Shown here piece by piece: positions 9,701-17,880 of a DNA stretch of 64,000 nt. Below the pieces are notes generated by a model. The model was not told the origin of the DNA. It did no database searches and was given only the letters and a program-made list of their open reading frames with translations. Source of the DNA: Roseihalotalea indica. GTDB taxonomy: Bacteria > Bacteroidota > Bacteroidia > Cytophagales > Cyclobacteriaceae. The first letter of the stretch is position 1. The number at the start of each line of letters is the position of its first letter. The position numbers were made by a program, and so were the translations under genes. The stretch spans positions 1 to 64,000 of the forward strand of contig NZ_JAINFL010000006.1 of assembly GCF_022458895.1 (NCBI RefSeq), read 5' to 3'.

Positions 9701-12152
9701 TATCCTGAATTACCTGGGCAGTAACATTGAAAGGAAATGGGGTTACAGCCGCTGAGATAACATCCGGTTGATCATTACACTCGCGGACTGTTCCGTTTAA
9801 AGAGTCCAGAGGGTAAAACTCTGCATTGGTCAAACTACTTCCTGAACTATTAAAAGGACCAATATCATTTAAGGAGACAAATAGTGTAAAGGGGCCACTG
9901 GTACCGTTTACCCAGATAAGCGTATCAATGGCTGCGCCGGGTTTCAGGCCACCGGGCACGTCAATATTGACGGTTTCCAAATATGGATTAGGTGCGGTAT
10001 TAGGGTAATTAGTCTGTGGATCATTCTTATAAAATGATACAGGTATGGGTTTTCCTACAATTTCATCGCCGGTATTTGTAAAGTTCAGGCGTACTTGAAA
10101 GCGGGTATCGGGGCAGGTTGGAGGAAAAACGACGGGGGCATTACCGAATTCAAGGTTTGGGGCAGGAAAAGATAAGTTACCGCAAAAATTAATTTTAGGT
10201 GACTGGTTGAGAAATTTGTTTAGTGAAAACGAAGGCTTGCTGGTCGTGAATAAATTACATTCCTGGGCAAACCTTAGCTGGTGAGGTTGTTGATATTGGG
10301 GAATAGTAAGGTCGTCATTGACATTCACATTAAAGTAAGCAAACTGATTCCAGATACTACGGGCTGGCACCCAATAGGTGTTGTTGGCAGCTTTATAGGC
10401 GCGCACAAACCCATATTTTTGATTACCACCTCCAGTTTTGGTACCCTGATTTTTGTAATTTCTATCTCGTCCGCAGACAATTACGATCTCCGTTTCACCA
10501 TCGCCATCCACATCTGCAACTATGGGGTATTCAGCATGAGTATTCGAACTACAAAAATCAGCACTGGCGTATTGAGTGAGTGGTTTCCCAGAAAACCCAT
10601 CAACGATGTGCAGATTAATTTCGTCTCGGTAAATAATCTCCGAAGCACCATCCCCATCAAAGTCAAAAACTGCTGTACTGGTATACCCAGATGAACCTTC
10701 CCAGTAATCATCATAGTTAGCCCATTTCAGGTTCCAGTTATCATCCAAAGCATACAGACTAGACCCGGACATAAAAGTACATTCGAGGCTGGCATCACCG
10801 TCTATATTGGCAATATTTAATGCCCCCACACCTTTCTTCCAGAATTTGATTCCCAAAAAGTCGCCATACCCACCGGTGAATCCGCTGGGTATGGTGCTGG
10901 CTGGCCGGGTAGGGATAAAGCTTCGTACCACATCATTTTGCAAGTCCCAGAAAAAGATGGTGGTGGGGCCGTTCTTGTCACCGCTTGTTCCGCTACAAAT
11001 TACATCCAGGTAACCATCCTGGTTAAAATCGGCCACTGATGTTGAACTCCAGTTATGCTCCCCGTCGGGTTTAGGAAAGTACCCGGCAGCATCGTAGTAG
11101 CCAATTTTAAGGGCGGCATTATCCATAACGAGGCGTTCAGTTAGTTTTTTTCCAGCCAGGTCCACCGAATAGATTACATGACCCAGTACTAGTTCAAGCC
11201 CGTCACAATCAGTACAACTGCTACTCTTCGATAAAATATCAACTGCTATGGGAACACCGGCAAGCTCATCGTTCCAGTTATTACCGTGGGTATACTTGCT
11301 CTTCCCGTGACTACCTTCCACAATCAGTGCTCCGGTAGAAGCATTTCGGATTTCATTAACATAATACAATTCACTATTTCCATCCTGATCAAAATCAGCT
11401 AACAAGGGAGGGCGATGACGGCTGGCCGGAGCCTGTTGCGTTGACCAAAGCGGGGTGAAATTATGGTTGTAGGCCCTAACCTTTCCTTTCCGATCGATAT
11501 GAAATATCTCTCCGTACCCATCTCCGTCAACATCTCCGGCTGAGGGGTAAGAACAGAACTGTTCGTTATCCGTCACCTTTACTTGGTTTTCAATAGCGCC
11601 AGTCTTTCCGTTCAGAATATACATATATCCCGTTTCATCATTATAGGAGATTACCTCAGGAGTATCATCCTTATCCACATCGGCCAATACAAATGCGCCC
11701 CGGGTAGCACTGGTTTGCATAGGGGAGTCCCAAGCTTTCTCAATTTCAAAAGTGTTACCGGTAGGTTCTACCTCACAGTCCAATACATTGATAATATAAT
11801 CATTCGGGTTGGCCGGGTCGGTCAGGCAGTCGCCATCGTAATAGTCAAAAAAACCATCGCCATCGTCATCAACACCATTATTGCAATCTACCTCTACAGG
11901 ACAAAATGTCGTTCCCTTACAATCTGAATCCAGGCAGTCAATTCGGCCATCACCATTGTTATCGATGCCATCATTACAATCAGTTTCGCGGTTTTGGCAA
12001 AGTAACGAACTTTTACAATCGTTATCGAAACAGTCAATCAGGCCATCGCCATCATCATCCATACCATTAGCACAGTTTTCCGACTGCGCGTAAGCTGATA
12101 TGCAGACACATAGGGAAAACCCCAGGCATAACCAGATACTTTGTGGTTTCAT
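3720..12152 (-). CDS. Giant SprB-like repeat surface protein with T9SS gliding-type C-terminal domain
   Basis: This is a 2,810-residue secreted protein. A signal peptide (MKPQSIWLCLGF to about residue 23) is followed by three Cys-flanked Asp-rich calcium-binding-like repeats (residues 27-109, e.g. NGMDDDGDGLIDC). Next is an FG-GAP/VCBS-type propeller with at least seven DxDxDG-type blades (about 135-620), then a CARDB-like linker. About 19-20 tandem modules of roughly 95 residues follow, from about residue 812 to 2715. Most begin with a Cys, contain an aromatic WY/WF pair mid-module and end GxYTVxVTNxxTGC. The last 90 residues start VTPNGDGKHDFFEIE, the gliding-motility C-terminal (type B) T9SS sorting domain. 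I chose the ATG at 12152 because it opens a proper signal peptide; the frame extends upstream to 12197. It is likely a surface adhesin moved or secreted by the T9SS, paired with the divergent PorP/SprF gene. Confidence 0.9.
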   Translation of the reverse strand: MKPQSIWLCLGFSLCVCISAYAQSENCANGMDDDGDGLIDCFDNDCKSSLLCQNRETDCNDGIDNNGDGRIDCLDSDCKGTTFCPVEVDCNNGVDDDGDGFFDYYDGDCLTDPANPNDYIINVLDCEVEPTGNTFEIEKAWDSPMQTSATRGAFVLADVDKDDTPEVISYNDETGYMYILNGKTGAIENQVKVTDNEQFCSYPSAGDVDGDGYGEIFHIDRKGKVRAYNHNFTPLWSTQQAPASRHRPPLLADFDQDGNSELYYVNEIRNASTGALIVEGSHGKSKYTHGNNWNDELAGVPIAVDILSKSSSCTDCDGLELVLGHVIYSVDLAGKKLTERLVMDNAALKIGYYDAAGYFPKPDGEHNWSSTSVADFNQDGYLDVICSGTSGDKNGPTTIFFWDLQNDVVRSFIPTRPASTIPSGFTGGYGDFLGIKFWKKGVGALNIANIDGDASLECTFMSGSSLYALDDNWNLKWANYDDYWEGSSGYTSTAVFDFDGDGASEIIYRDEINLHIVDGFSGKPLTQYASADFCSSNTHAEYPIVADVDGDGETEIVIVCGRDRNYKNQGTKTGGGNQKYGFVRAYKAANNTYWVPARSIWNQFAYFNVNVNDDLTIPQYQQPHQLRFAQECNLFTTSKPSFSLNKFLNQSPKINFCGNLSFPAPNLEFGNAPVVFPPTCPDTRFQVRLNFTNTGDEIVGKPIPVSFYKNDPQTNYPNTAPNPYLETVNIDVPGGLKPGAAIDTLIWVNGTSGPFTLFVSLNDIGPFNSSGSSLTNAEFYPLDSLNGTVRECNDQPDVISAAVTPFPFNVTAQVIQDNSKCPGSINSDGIVTAHVGGDTTRFVYKWYRGNVVKTLPDYLGATQTGLTGGTYLVVADAPGSGCSSSSKLVEVKDLASPPIVVTSISKKQISCNPTKPTGALTAYVDENGNPSTTGYSFFWYKGKNDVIPARSGYTGGPSVDSLPSGDYRLIVQHNVTGCMTVQDVFLPEELTPPSLRLDNVVNVTVCNPAFADGEAEVSVNGVTAGYDFYWYAGNVSAPDTTTSVLHQTSHLQNVMDGTFTVFAANKVTRCLSAPLTITIQDKSVDPVVNTDVIAPQTACDAALYNGILEATVDERASGGNATETSGYTFEWYQGNVTLATLPATPLATTNTLNNVDKGNYTIVVTNVATGCQTLRYKYLPQQITKPVIDPGATLIHANNCTDPWGSRITVSVDGGKTLADGYTFEWKDGSGSVLPENSEVLENVPPGIYTVLVTSPLGCEAINATQFEILDQAPKPTVTLQRYNNSSCDVANPNGLIAASGYAGAATAYRFDWFYNSPSGTPVAASQHSPNGDTIFNLSPGTYALQITNTTTQCISVAYTTIQNNTTPTPVIDTLSIQATTDCRAVSANGEAVFALVGGALPLPYNAGTNRTYTFRLYAGTTVSGAPVTSNATGQFTGLNFGNYTATVEDNFTHCVSAPYTISIEQNPDIQIVWDHQVPTASCASADGELGVTVSSPSNNSPTGAGYSFNWYFLGASKNGTSVGNPGSIKLETGFISQRDGLSSGYYIIEVSDNFTTCTVYDTLFLPQANPPSLVTSLTHSTQCTPGNGIIDVALSPNGFSLDLYQIALYEGNSIDLGNEYLSWEPVDNSDDTYQFTGLSPQKYTIGILYKASNCPVVDKTVRIKQVNPAPLISFTINPDFTCNTDGTGSLNAQVTGGGDGDADEGHFMFEWFVGSNTSTPLNAANIDSDPSVAINLLEGYYTVRITDNDALGNGCSYIKTQYLPKQYKTIAIADAATLPDSVCGPNSTGNIWVNIVNENGSSVDTTGVYSFSLLDDSGNNPSFTFGGTGKANDPFTNIPEGDYYVKAVNIITGCESSLHAVRVNNTAQNPIVSVTQEYPDFSCDNRPFTGVLNATATGQFDGDPDESHFTFRWFKGANNTNPSDALTGPNLDVSDPSRAINLEAGDYTVRVQDHFGHSNECEAVYTYTVDKVELEIVLTLGSDPQEKCDPADGAVYVSGTQEEYFFNGTQVIPTTPQDYTFSLYDQGLTLVSAPGLGLSSNKFRDLTEGDYFVTTDSAANCPSNPTFVEVDNISQDPIVGIDLLSYQYSLNPDQNSWTGSLEANVHVHPDNPLGTSADDFNYEYRWYHADDYTYGNELGTDATITQLDSGEYLLEVRNTETGCTNIATYFLPLILVEPQLAMHTTPQTVCFADGSLVLDSITFLGESVPTEDYKLWLYANDYSNAPIDSIHQFSGEIPFDSLLAGKYYVRGFHEDLHLWSNLMQLDIRDESTAPLVDVLDLQMQISCDTTKIATGAIALQVAEADGSYDTYQYRWFAGQTTSPQTELVLEKLSAVDSLPSGFYTVLVNNERTQCSTIETFFIPEDITIPVITASANASTVCDPAKANGLVKAEPITTGDYRYDWYVGDSIKSQPDFSGQVWAGLLPGNYTVTATELQTNTCVSDPVTVTVIDASTLPLVKVEMEEYYSSCDPLLANGVLYASVNGQTVGYDYLWYDQNDNIISEGPRAYNLVDQTYRVEVTNQTTGCMTETFGTVERGERRVDAPEIEILSHMTNCVNPDGSASASVNGNTEDYTFLWYYEDGSPLPDSLVSINESDLMVFIAQLPAGNYQVTATEYVTGCVSAPTIFTIEDNSYTPPFRVETTPSTCGLSDGTAAIIPNEALRIASVEWTMPEANLPFEGSYVTKGLPSGTLSVKIIWENGCTSYGTADVGADIQVYNAVTPNGDGKHDFFEIECIDLFPDNTVKIFNRAGALIYEAQYYDNYNVRFEGIGNRGVYVGGKQLPDGTYFYVIEKNDGSAPKTGYLEISK

Positions 12153-12695
12153 AATAAAATAATAGGTCTTTTCGCTTACACCATAAAAATGAGGCAAGGG
12201 CGGAAGTAATTCTCTATAAGAGAATAGGTGATCTTACGTTGTGCTAATTTTTTCTCTTTAGTGTCAATTTTAAGCAATAGTCAAGTAAAGAGGCGGCAAA
12301 GGGGAGATAGTGAAGCTAGATAGGAAACTATACAACGTGGTAGGTATGAGTTGGACAGAAAAACAGGTTAAAGATGCGTATTTGATGAATTCAGATCAAT
12401 CATTACGATGATCATACGTTTATATCTTCTTGGTAAAGTACAATATGATAAATTAAACTTACGTAAGATTTATACAGATTATCACTAAATATCGTAGTTC
12501 GCCACAAAAACCAGATATGAATATATATGATTGAATTTCAGTTATTTATATCGTTTTTGAATTGAATTTTTACTGAAGTAGACTGAAAAATGAGTCTCAA
12601 AAATAAGCGAAAAGCAGGAGTAATAAATATAACTTTTTTAATATTTTATATTTTTATTTTAATATTTTTTTGTCATCTTTGGTATACAAAGTTAC
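12153..12695. other. AT-rich divergent intergenic region between the giant surface gene and porP/sprF
   Basis: This 543-bp gap separates two divergent genes and must hold both promoters. I could not fix either with confidence. ATTCTC/GAGAAT (12209-12214 with 12220-12225) is a short inverted repeat near the giant gene's start. A run of A/T blocks lies at 12620-12670, just before the porP/sprF start. No coding frame of interest was seen. Confidence 0.4.
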
Positions 12696-13661
12696 ATGAG
12701 TGACAAAAAAAGCAGTAGTAAAATGAAACGAATTGATCAAAGCAACACCATAACAATAATAAAGAGAGGGCTATACTCTTTATTGTTGGTGATAGGGCTC
12801 ACTTCAACAAGTTTTGGTCAACAAAGTGCTGTTTATTCTCAGTATGTTTTCAACAGATTGGTAATTAATCCCGCTTATGCTGGTAGCCAGGAACAGTTAA
12901 GTATTACTACCTTACATAGGCGGCAGTGGGATAACTTTGAAGGTGCACCCACTACTAACACGCTGGTTGCTCACAAATCAATTAAAAATAAAAATGTAGG
13001 AATTGGTATTTTGGCGTCATCTGAAAAAATTGGAGTTCATGCAGACCAGCGCTTATTCTTCATGTATTCTTATAAAATTAAAATGGTTCATGGCACACTT
13101 TCTATGGGCCTACAAGGTGGATTTAGCCGAATCCAGTCAGATTTCTCTAAACTAAACCTTAAGTCAGAAGATGTATTAGTGAGTGGGTTTCGTAATACCT
13201 TTAACCCCAATTTCGGAACTGGCCTATATTATTCTAATAATAATTTCTTTGCGGGTGTTTCAGTGCCTCATCTGCTTAACAATAAACTTAACCGTGAAGC
13301 TGAGATTGACGCCAACGGTCAGGAAAAACGATACTACTTCGTTACTGCCGGTCATATTTTTACACTCAACCCTATGGTGAAAGTCTTACCCTCTGTACTG
13401 ATGCGAGTGCAAGAAAGCAACGCTACCAGCGTAGATGTAGGTGCGAATCTTATTTTAAATGATGTATTAACCATTGGGGGTTCTTACCGTAGCGAAGATG
13501 CACTAATTGTCCTTCTTAAGTTAAATATCAGTGAAAATCTGAGCATGGGATATAGCTACGATCATACCCTCTCGGATATAGGCCAATACTCAAACGGATC
13601 ACACGAATTTATGCTTGGTTACCAGATTCCTTATTCTAAAAAGTGCCAAACCTATTTTTAG
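12696..13661 (+). CDS. PorP/SprF-family type IX secretion membrane protein
   Basis: This is a 321-residue outer-membrane protein. After a signal peptide ending near SFGQ come the family hallmarks QYVFNRLVINPAYAGS and LHRRQWDNFEGAPTT, then a beta-strand-rich barrel with a typical GYSYDHTLSDIG ending. These are diagnostic of PorP/SprF proteins. SprF of Flavobacterium johnsoniae is needed for secretion of the adhesin SprB, and many paralogues sit beside a type B CTD substrate. Here the giant repeat protein is the divergent neighbour, so this is probably its dedicated partner. Translation may instead start at the ATG at 12723, which would leave a more usual signal peptide. Confidence 0.9.
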   Translation: MSDKKSSSKMKRIDQSNTITIIKRGLYSLLLVIGLTSTSFGQQSAVYSQYVFNRLVINPAYAGSQEQLSITTLHRRQWDNFEGAPTTNTLVAHKSIKNKNVGIGILASSEKIGVHADQRLFFMYSYKIKMVHGTLSMGLQGGFSRIQSDFSKLNLKSEDVLVSGFRNTFNPNFGTGLYYSNNNFFAGVSVPHLLNNKLNREAEIDANGQEKRYYFVTAGHIFTLNPMVKVLPSVLMRVQESNATSVDVGANLILNDVLTIGGSYRSEDALIVLLKLNISENLSMGYSYDHTLSDIGQYSNGSHEFMLGYQIPYSKKCQTYF

Positions 13662-13748
13662 GACGAGCCTTTTTAACAACGTCATATGATCTACACTTCA
13701 CCTCCTAGCCTGTTTTGATAAGATTTTAGTGTGCGAAACAGATTAGAT

Positions 13749-14870
13749 ATGCAGCAATATTTACCCAATACAGTTACAACCCAGATAGACAAGACAATAT
13801 CAAGTAGATATATTACCAGCCTGGTAAAGGGCATTGCCGATGTGGTGCTAATTTTTGATCACGATTACCGGGTTATCTACGCCAATGAACTCGCAGGGGA
13901 AATGTTATCAGCAGTTCCCGAAGACTTGGTAGGGCTGCATATTTATGATGTTTTTCCTAATAACCAATCGGAGTTTTTACAGTACCTGTTGCAGGAGACC
14001 ATGGAAAAGGAGCAGGTGTACAATCGTCGTACTCAGTTTCAAACAGAGAGAGGGCAGAAGATTCCAGTCTCAGTTTCATTCTCTATTCTTTCTATGGATG
14101 AAGAATTAGAAGGGTACATGTTGATAGCAAAGGATAATAGCCAGCTAGTGCAGGCAACTGACGCGCTTAAACAAAAAAATGAACAACTGGAGCGAATTTT
14201 TTATCGCATGTCGCATGACCTACAGGGGCCACTGGCCTCAATTCAGGGCATATTAGAGTTGACACGGTTAGAAGACACCTCTGCTCAGGAGACAGATACC
14301 TACATTAAACATATTCAGGCTAGTACCGAAAAGCTGAAGCACACGCTAGATAGCCTCATGCAACTTCAGTACACTAACGAACAGGAAAGTACAATCACTG
14401 AAGTACCCCTTCGGCCGGCGGTGGAATCAGTTGTTGATGAGTTTGACCACTACCCGGGAAGAGAAGAGGTGCTGATACATATTACTGCAAACCCTAAACT
14501 CCAGGTTTCTTCGGATCAGCAGGTGATAGCCGGTATTATCCGCAACCTGATAGAAAACAGCATCAAATTCAGAAAAACCAATACTACCGACTCAGTAATA
14601 AAAGTCTCGGTGCGGCAGCATAAAAATGGGGTTAAGATTAAGGTGAAGGATAATGGCTTAGGAATGGATAGGACTATGCAGCAGCGAGCGTTCAATATGT
14701 TTTATCGGGGGCATGAACATACCAAAGGAAGCGGGCTAGGACTATTTATAGTTAAAAGCAATGTGGAAAAGTTAGGAGGGACTGTAGAGATTAAGGGGCA
14801 GCCATTTTTAGGGACAGAGGTCTGTATCTACATTCCTGATCGACCAATCAAAGGCAAACTTCTGGTTTAG
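13749..14870 (+). CDS. PAS-domain sensor histidine kinase
   Basis: This is a 373-residue kinase. A PAS domain spans about residues 25-135 (GIADVVLIFDHDYRVIYAN, then a PVSVSFSIL core). A short coiled linker leads to the HisKA dimerisation helix with the H-box FYRMSHDLQGPL (His near residue 156). The HATPase domain carries an N-box (RNLIENSIKF), a G1 box (DNGLGM) and a G2 box (GSGLGLFIV). There is no membrane segment, so it is probably cytosolic. No response regulator is adjacent; its partner must be elsewhere. It lies 87 bp after porP/sprF and may be co-transcribed. A GTG at 13731 is an alternative start. A terminator follows at 14908. Confidence 0.88.
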   Translation: MQQYLPNTVTTQIDKTISSRYITSLVKGIADVVLIFDHDYRVIYANELAGEMLSAVPEDLVGLHIYDVFPNNQSEFLQYLLQETMEKEQVYNRRTQFQTERGQKIPVSVSFSILSMDEELEGYMLIAKDNSQLVQATDALKQKNEQLERIFYRMSHDLQGPLASIQGILELTRLEDTSAQETDTYIKHIQASTEKLKHTLDSLMQLQYTNEQESTITEVPLRPAVESVVDEFDHYPGREEVLIHITANPKLQVSSDQQVIAGIIRNLIENSIKFRKTNTTDSVIKVSVRQHKNGVKIKVKDNGLGMDRTMQQRAFNMFYRGHEHTKGSGLGLFIVKSNVEKLGGTVEIKGQPFLGTEVCIYIPDRPIKGKLLV

Positions 14871-14907
14871 CTTCTGAATATCATTTCTTGTTTTACCAAC
14901 TCACAGC

Positions 14908-14941
14908 AAAGATGCCAGCTACTGGCGGGCATCTTTCTTTT
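14908..14941 (+). terminator. Rho-independent terminator after the histidine kinase
   Basis: AAAGATGCC (14908-14916) pairs perfectly with GGCATCTTT (14928-14936), and a T-rich tail follows. It ends the unit containing the PAS kinase and possibly porP/sprF. Confidence 0.75.
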
Positions 14942-15088
14942 TCTCTATTCTTTAGGTAGTTCCTATAGCTTATGGTAACAGAAGAATTGTTAAAACAGCT
15001 TCTAAAACCTTACCCTGTATACTTACCCGGAAAAAAATAAAATTTGGCATAACTGACCTTTGTATTTTGATGCCTAATTAAATGGATT

Positions 15089-15886
15089 ATGAGCCTTTTC
15101 CGATACATTCCACTGATATGCGCGTTCGTGCTAATGCTGTCTCCAAGTCAGGGGCAGATCTTGACCGGACCGCTGGTAGGTGGTCAGGCTACTATGGTAC
15201 GCTACAGTACCCTTTATGAAGGAGTAGATTTTTCACAAAATCTTTCGCCAAATTACCTGGGTGGGTGGAGCTACACGTATGCGGTAAATGAGGCATTGGC
15301 ATTTCATAGTGAACTTGTCTTTAGTCAGAAAGGAAAAATCCAACATTACAATTCCTCATCTACCCGGGTTATTGAGCACACAACCCGCTTCCAGTTTTTA
15401 GATGCACCGGTGCTATTGCGTATCACCAGACCCTTTTACCAGAAAAAAGCTACTTGGTTCGTCAATGCCGGGCCTCAGTTAAGCTATTGGTTAGGAGGGC
15501 GTGGCATCTTGAAAACCTATACCTTCTTCGGAAGTCAGGAAACAGAAGACCAGGAGTATAAAATCAGGTTCAGTGGCAGTAAGACCGCAGACGAAGTAAT
15601 TGTTGCCACTGACGCTAACCGAGTTCAGTTTGGTCTGGCTGTGGGAGGGGGTATTAGCCTTCCTGTTAACCGGCAGGGGCATCAGATTATGGTGAATGTA
15701 CGTTATGTTATGGGTACTACCCAGTTAACCGGTAACGAGAGTTTCGCGGTAGGCACCACTGATATTGAAGAGTACCTGGGCTACCGCCACAATGCTTTAC
15801 AATTGTCAACCGCTTATGTATTCCCAATTAATATAATGGGTATTCGTCGAGGTAAGTCTACCCATAAAGTAAAGCACCGGAAGTAA
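15089..15886 (+). CDS. Porin-family (PorT-like) outer-membrane beta-barrel protein
   Basis: This is a 265-residue protein with an N-terminal signal peptide (cleavage near PSQGQ). Alternating-residue beta-strands include GGWSYTYAVNEALAFHSELV, RFQFLDAPVLLRI and FVNAGPQLSYWLG, the layout of the OMP_b-brl_2 (PorT-like) family. The C-terminus adds a basic tail (RRGKSTHKVKHRK) beyond the last strand. The function of this paralogue is unknown; such barrels are numerous in Bacteroidota. It stands alone, with the preceding kinase terminated upstream. Confidence 0.75.
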   Translation: MSLFRYIPLICAFVLMLSPSQGQILTGPLVGGQATMVRYSTLYEGVDFSQNLSPNYLGGWSYTYAVNEALAFHSELVFSQKGKIQHYNSSSTRVIEHTTRFQFLDAPVLLRITRPFYQKKATWFVNAGPQLSYWLGGRGILKTYTFFGSQETEDQEYKIRFSGSKTADEVIVATDANRVQFGLAVGGGISLPVNRQGHQIMVNVRYVMGTTQLTGNESFAVGTTDIEEYLGYRHNALQLSTAYVFPINIMGIRRGKSTHKVKHRK

Positions 15887-15957
15887 AACCCCGCGAAGAT
15901 GATCAGCCGATAGGATTGACATCATAAAAAAACATAATCTGCGTTGGTAGGATTAAA

Positions 15958-16923
15958 GTGAATATTTGTAAGTTACTCACTTTAACCGATACTATCGTGA
16001 AACAACCCGTCATTAACCGCCGCAATTTTCTTCAGCAAGTCGGCTTTCTTAGTACCGCTTCATTGCTACCTCTGCGATTACTAGGCTCCACTTCCAGCCG
16101 ACTGATAGATCAACTTGGAGTTCAATTATACACAGTACGTGATGCTCTGATGGCCAAGCCTCAGGAGACGCTGGAGACCATTCGCAATGCCGGATTCAAG
16201 CAAGTGGAGTTCTTTGATAGTCAGTTACTTCCTAAACTGCAACCGGTGCTAAAGGGGCTGGGGCTTAGTGTGCCCAGTACTCATTTTTCTTCGCCACTCT
16301 TAACCGGTAACTGGGAACCTCTAAAAGCATTTGGCGCCCCGGTGCCTCCGGCAGATTTTACCCTGCAAAAAGCTATGGAGCAGGCGGCCGAATTTGAGGT
16401 AAAATACTTTATATTTCCCTTTATATTTCCTGAAGACCGCGGCGGGTTGGATATGTACAAAGACCTGGCAGAAAAGCTGAATAAGGCTGGGGAAGACTGT
16501 AAAAAGCTGGGTATGAAATTCGGCTATCACAACCATTCATTTGAATTTCAGCCTATGGGTGAATCCTCTTCTCCTATGGAAGTGCTGCTGGCTGAGACCG
16601 ATCCGGAGCTGGTTTGTTTTGAACTGGATGTATTCTGGGTGTCAGTAGCGGGTATGGACCCGGCACAATATATTCGTGATCATGCTGACCGGATAGATCT
16701 ACTCCACCTAAAGGACAAAAAAGATGGTACTGAGCAAACGTACCGGGCCATAACCATGCCTCCGGAAAGCTTTCAACCCGTGGGGAGTGGAGTCATAAAC
16801 TTTAAAGAGGTGCTGATAGCGGCTGATGAAGCCAACGTTCAGCACGTATTCGTAGAACAGGATCAGTCTCCTAACCCCTTAGCCGATATTCAGAAAAGCA
16901 GTAAATACCTTCAGCAGATGTAG
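15958..16923 (+). CDS. Secreted sugar phosphate isomerase/epimerase-like TIM-barrel protein
   Basis: This is a 321-residue protein with a twin-arginine-type signal (NRRNFLQQVGFLS) followed by a xylose-isomerase-like TIM barrel. Barrel landmarks are LGVQLYTVRD near the start, FGYHNHSFEF (metal-ligand His), ELDVFWV and LLHLKDKK, all usual for the AP_endonuc_2 family of sugar isomerases/epimerases. The substrate cannot be inferred. The Tat-like signal suggests export in folded form to the periplasm. The frame opens with GTG at 15958, preceded by TAGGA; GTG at 15997 is an alternative that still keeps the signal. It converges on the PPK2 gene with only 6 bp between stops. Confidence 0.85.
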   Translation: MNICKLLTLTDTIVKQPVINRRNFLQQVGFLSTASLLPLRLLGSTSSRLIDQLGVQLYTVRDALMAKPQETLETIRNAGFKQVEFFDSQLLPKLQPVLKGLGLSVPSTHFSSPLLTGNWEPLKAFGAPVPPADFTLQKAMEQAAEFEVKYFIFPFIFPEDRGGLDMYKDLAEKLNKAGEDCKKLGMKFGYHNHSFEFQPMGESSSPMEVLLAETDPELVCFELDVFWVSVAGMDPAQYIRDHADRIDLLHLKDKKDGTEQTYRAITMPPESFQPVGSGVINFKEVLIAADEANVQHVFVEQDQSPNPLADIQKSSKYLQQM

Positions 16924-16929
16924 AAATAA

Positions 16930-17817
16930 TTAGCTCTCAGGATCATCTTCCAGCATTACCCGAGCTTTCTCAATATTTTTTAGTTGAGTGGGAGTCACCT
17001 CCGGATAGTGAAGGTTGAGAGACTCAAGCTTCTGGACAATGATTTCACTTACCATCGTTCGGATAAACCATTTATGGTCTGCCGGAATAATGTACCAGGG
17101 AGCGGCTTCTGTAGAGGTCTGCGTAATAGCCTGAGCAAAGGCTTCCTGGTATTTGTCCCAATACTTGCGTTCTTCAATATCGCTCATCGTGAATTTCCAA
17201 TTCTTGTCCGGGCGATGAATACGTTTTAGAAATCGCTGCTTTTGTTCTTCTTTCGATAAATGAAGAAAAAATTTAAGCACGATAGTGCCATTGCGCACCA
17301 GGTGCTCTTCCATCTCATTGATAGAGTCGTAGCGTTGCTGCCAAAACTCCTCGGTAATATCCTCCGGGCTATGAATGCCGGGGATACGCTGATTGACCAC
17401 GATGGAGGGGTGTACCCGGGCGATCAGCACTTCTTCGTAGTACGAGCGGTTAAAAATGCCAATACGTCCTCGCTCAGGCAGTGCTTTATAGGTACGCCAC
17501 AAAAAGTCATGTTCCAGTTCCTGTTCGCTTGGTTTCTTAAAGCTAAAAACCTGGCAACCCTGAGGGTTTACTCCTGACATCACATGTTTAATGGTACTAT
17601 CTTTTCCACCCGCATCCATTGCCTGAAAAGTTAATAGTACTGAATACCGGTTCAGCGCGTAAAGCTTGTCCTGAAGCTCCTGTAAGTGCTGGATATTTTC
17701 TTTACGAATGGCCTTAGTATCAGATTTATGCATGAAAGGTCCCGTATCATCGGGTGGCCATTCACTTAAATTTACTGGTTGGCCTGGTGGTGCCATGTAA
17801 TGCTCAATAGGAATCAT
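16930..17817 (-). CDS. Polyphosphate kinase 2 family protein (polyphosphate:nucleotide phosphotransferase)
   Basis: This 295-residue cytosolic enzyme is predicted to move phosphate from polyphosphate to nucleotides. The Walker A-like loop is QAMDAGGKDSTI, followed by HVMSGVNPQGCQVFSFK. The second signature is RIGIFNRSYYEEVLIARVHP, then RIHRPDKNWKF. Length and motif spelling fit the short single-domain PPK2 group (TIGR03709) often classed as class III, which can phosphorylate AMP and ADP. The exact nucleotide preference is inferred from family only. Its start lies close to the divergent oxygenase gene. Confidence 0.9.
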   Translation of the reverse strand: MIPIEHYMAPPGQPVNLSEWPPDDTGPFMHKSDTKAIRKENIQHLQELQDKLYALNRYSVLLTFQAMDAGGKDSTIKHVMSGVNPQGCQVFSFKKPSEQELEHDFLWRTYKALPERGRIGIFNRSYYEEVLIARVHPSIVVNQRIPGIHSPEDITEEFWQQRYDSINEMEEHLVRNGTIVLKFFLHLSKEEQKQRFLKRIHRPDKNWKFTMSDIEERKYWDKYQEAFAQAITQTSTEAAPWYIIPADHKWFIRTMVSEIIVQKLESLNLHYPEVTPTQLKNIEKARVMLEDDPES

Positions 17818-17880
17818 AGGGTGCGTTTATGACATTCAGAACCAATGATACAGATGATTGTTATGCTTAAAAGCAGAAAT

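Noticed and set aside
3804..11927. Many frames of 60-160 codons opposite or overlapping the giant surface gene
   Set aside because: They are shadows of the repeated gene: the giant frame has a signal peptide, recognisable domains and a sorting domain, while these have none.
3720..12152. Repeats resembling a CRISPR array at low resolution
   Set aside because: They are protein-coding modules of about 285 bp with diverged sequence, not short identical repeats with spacers.
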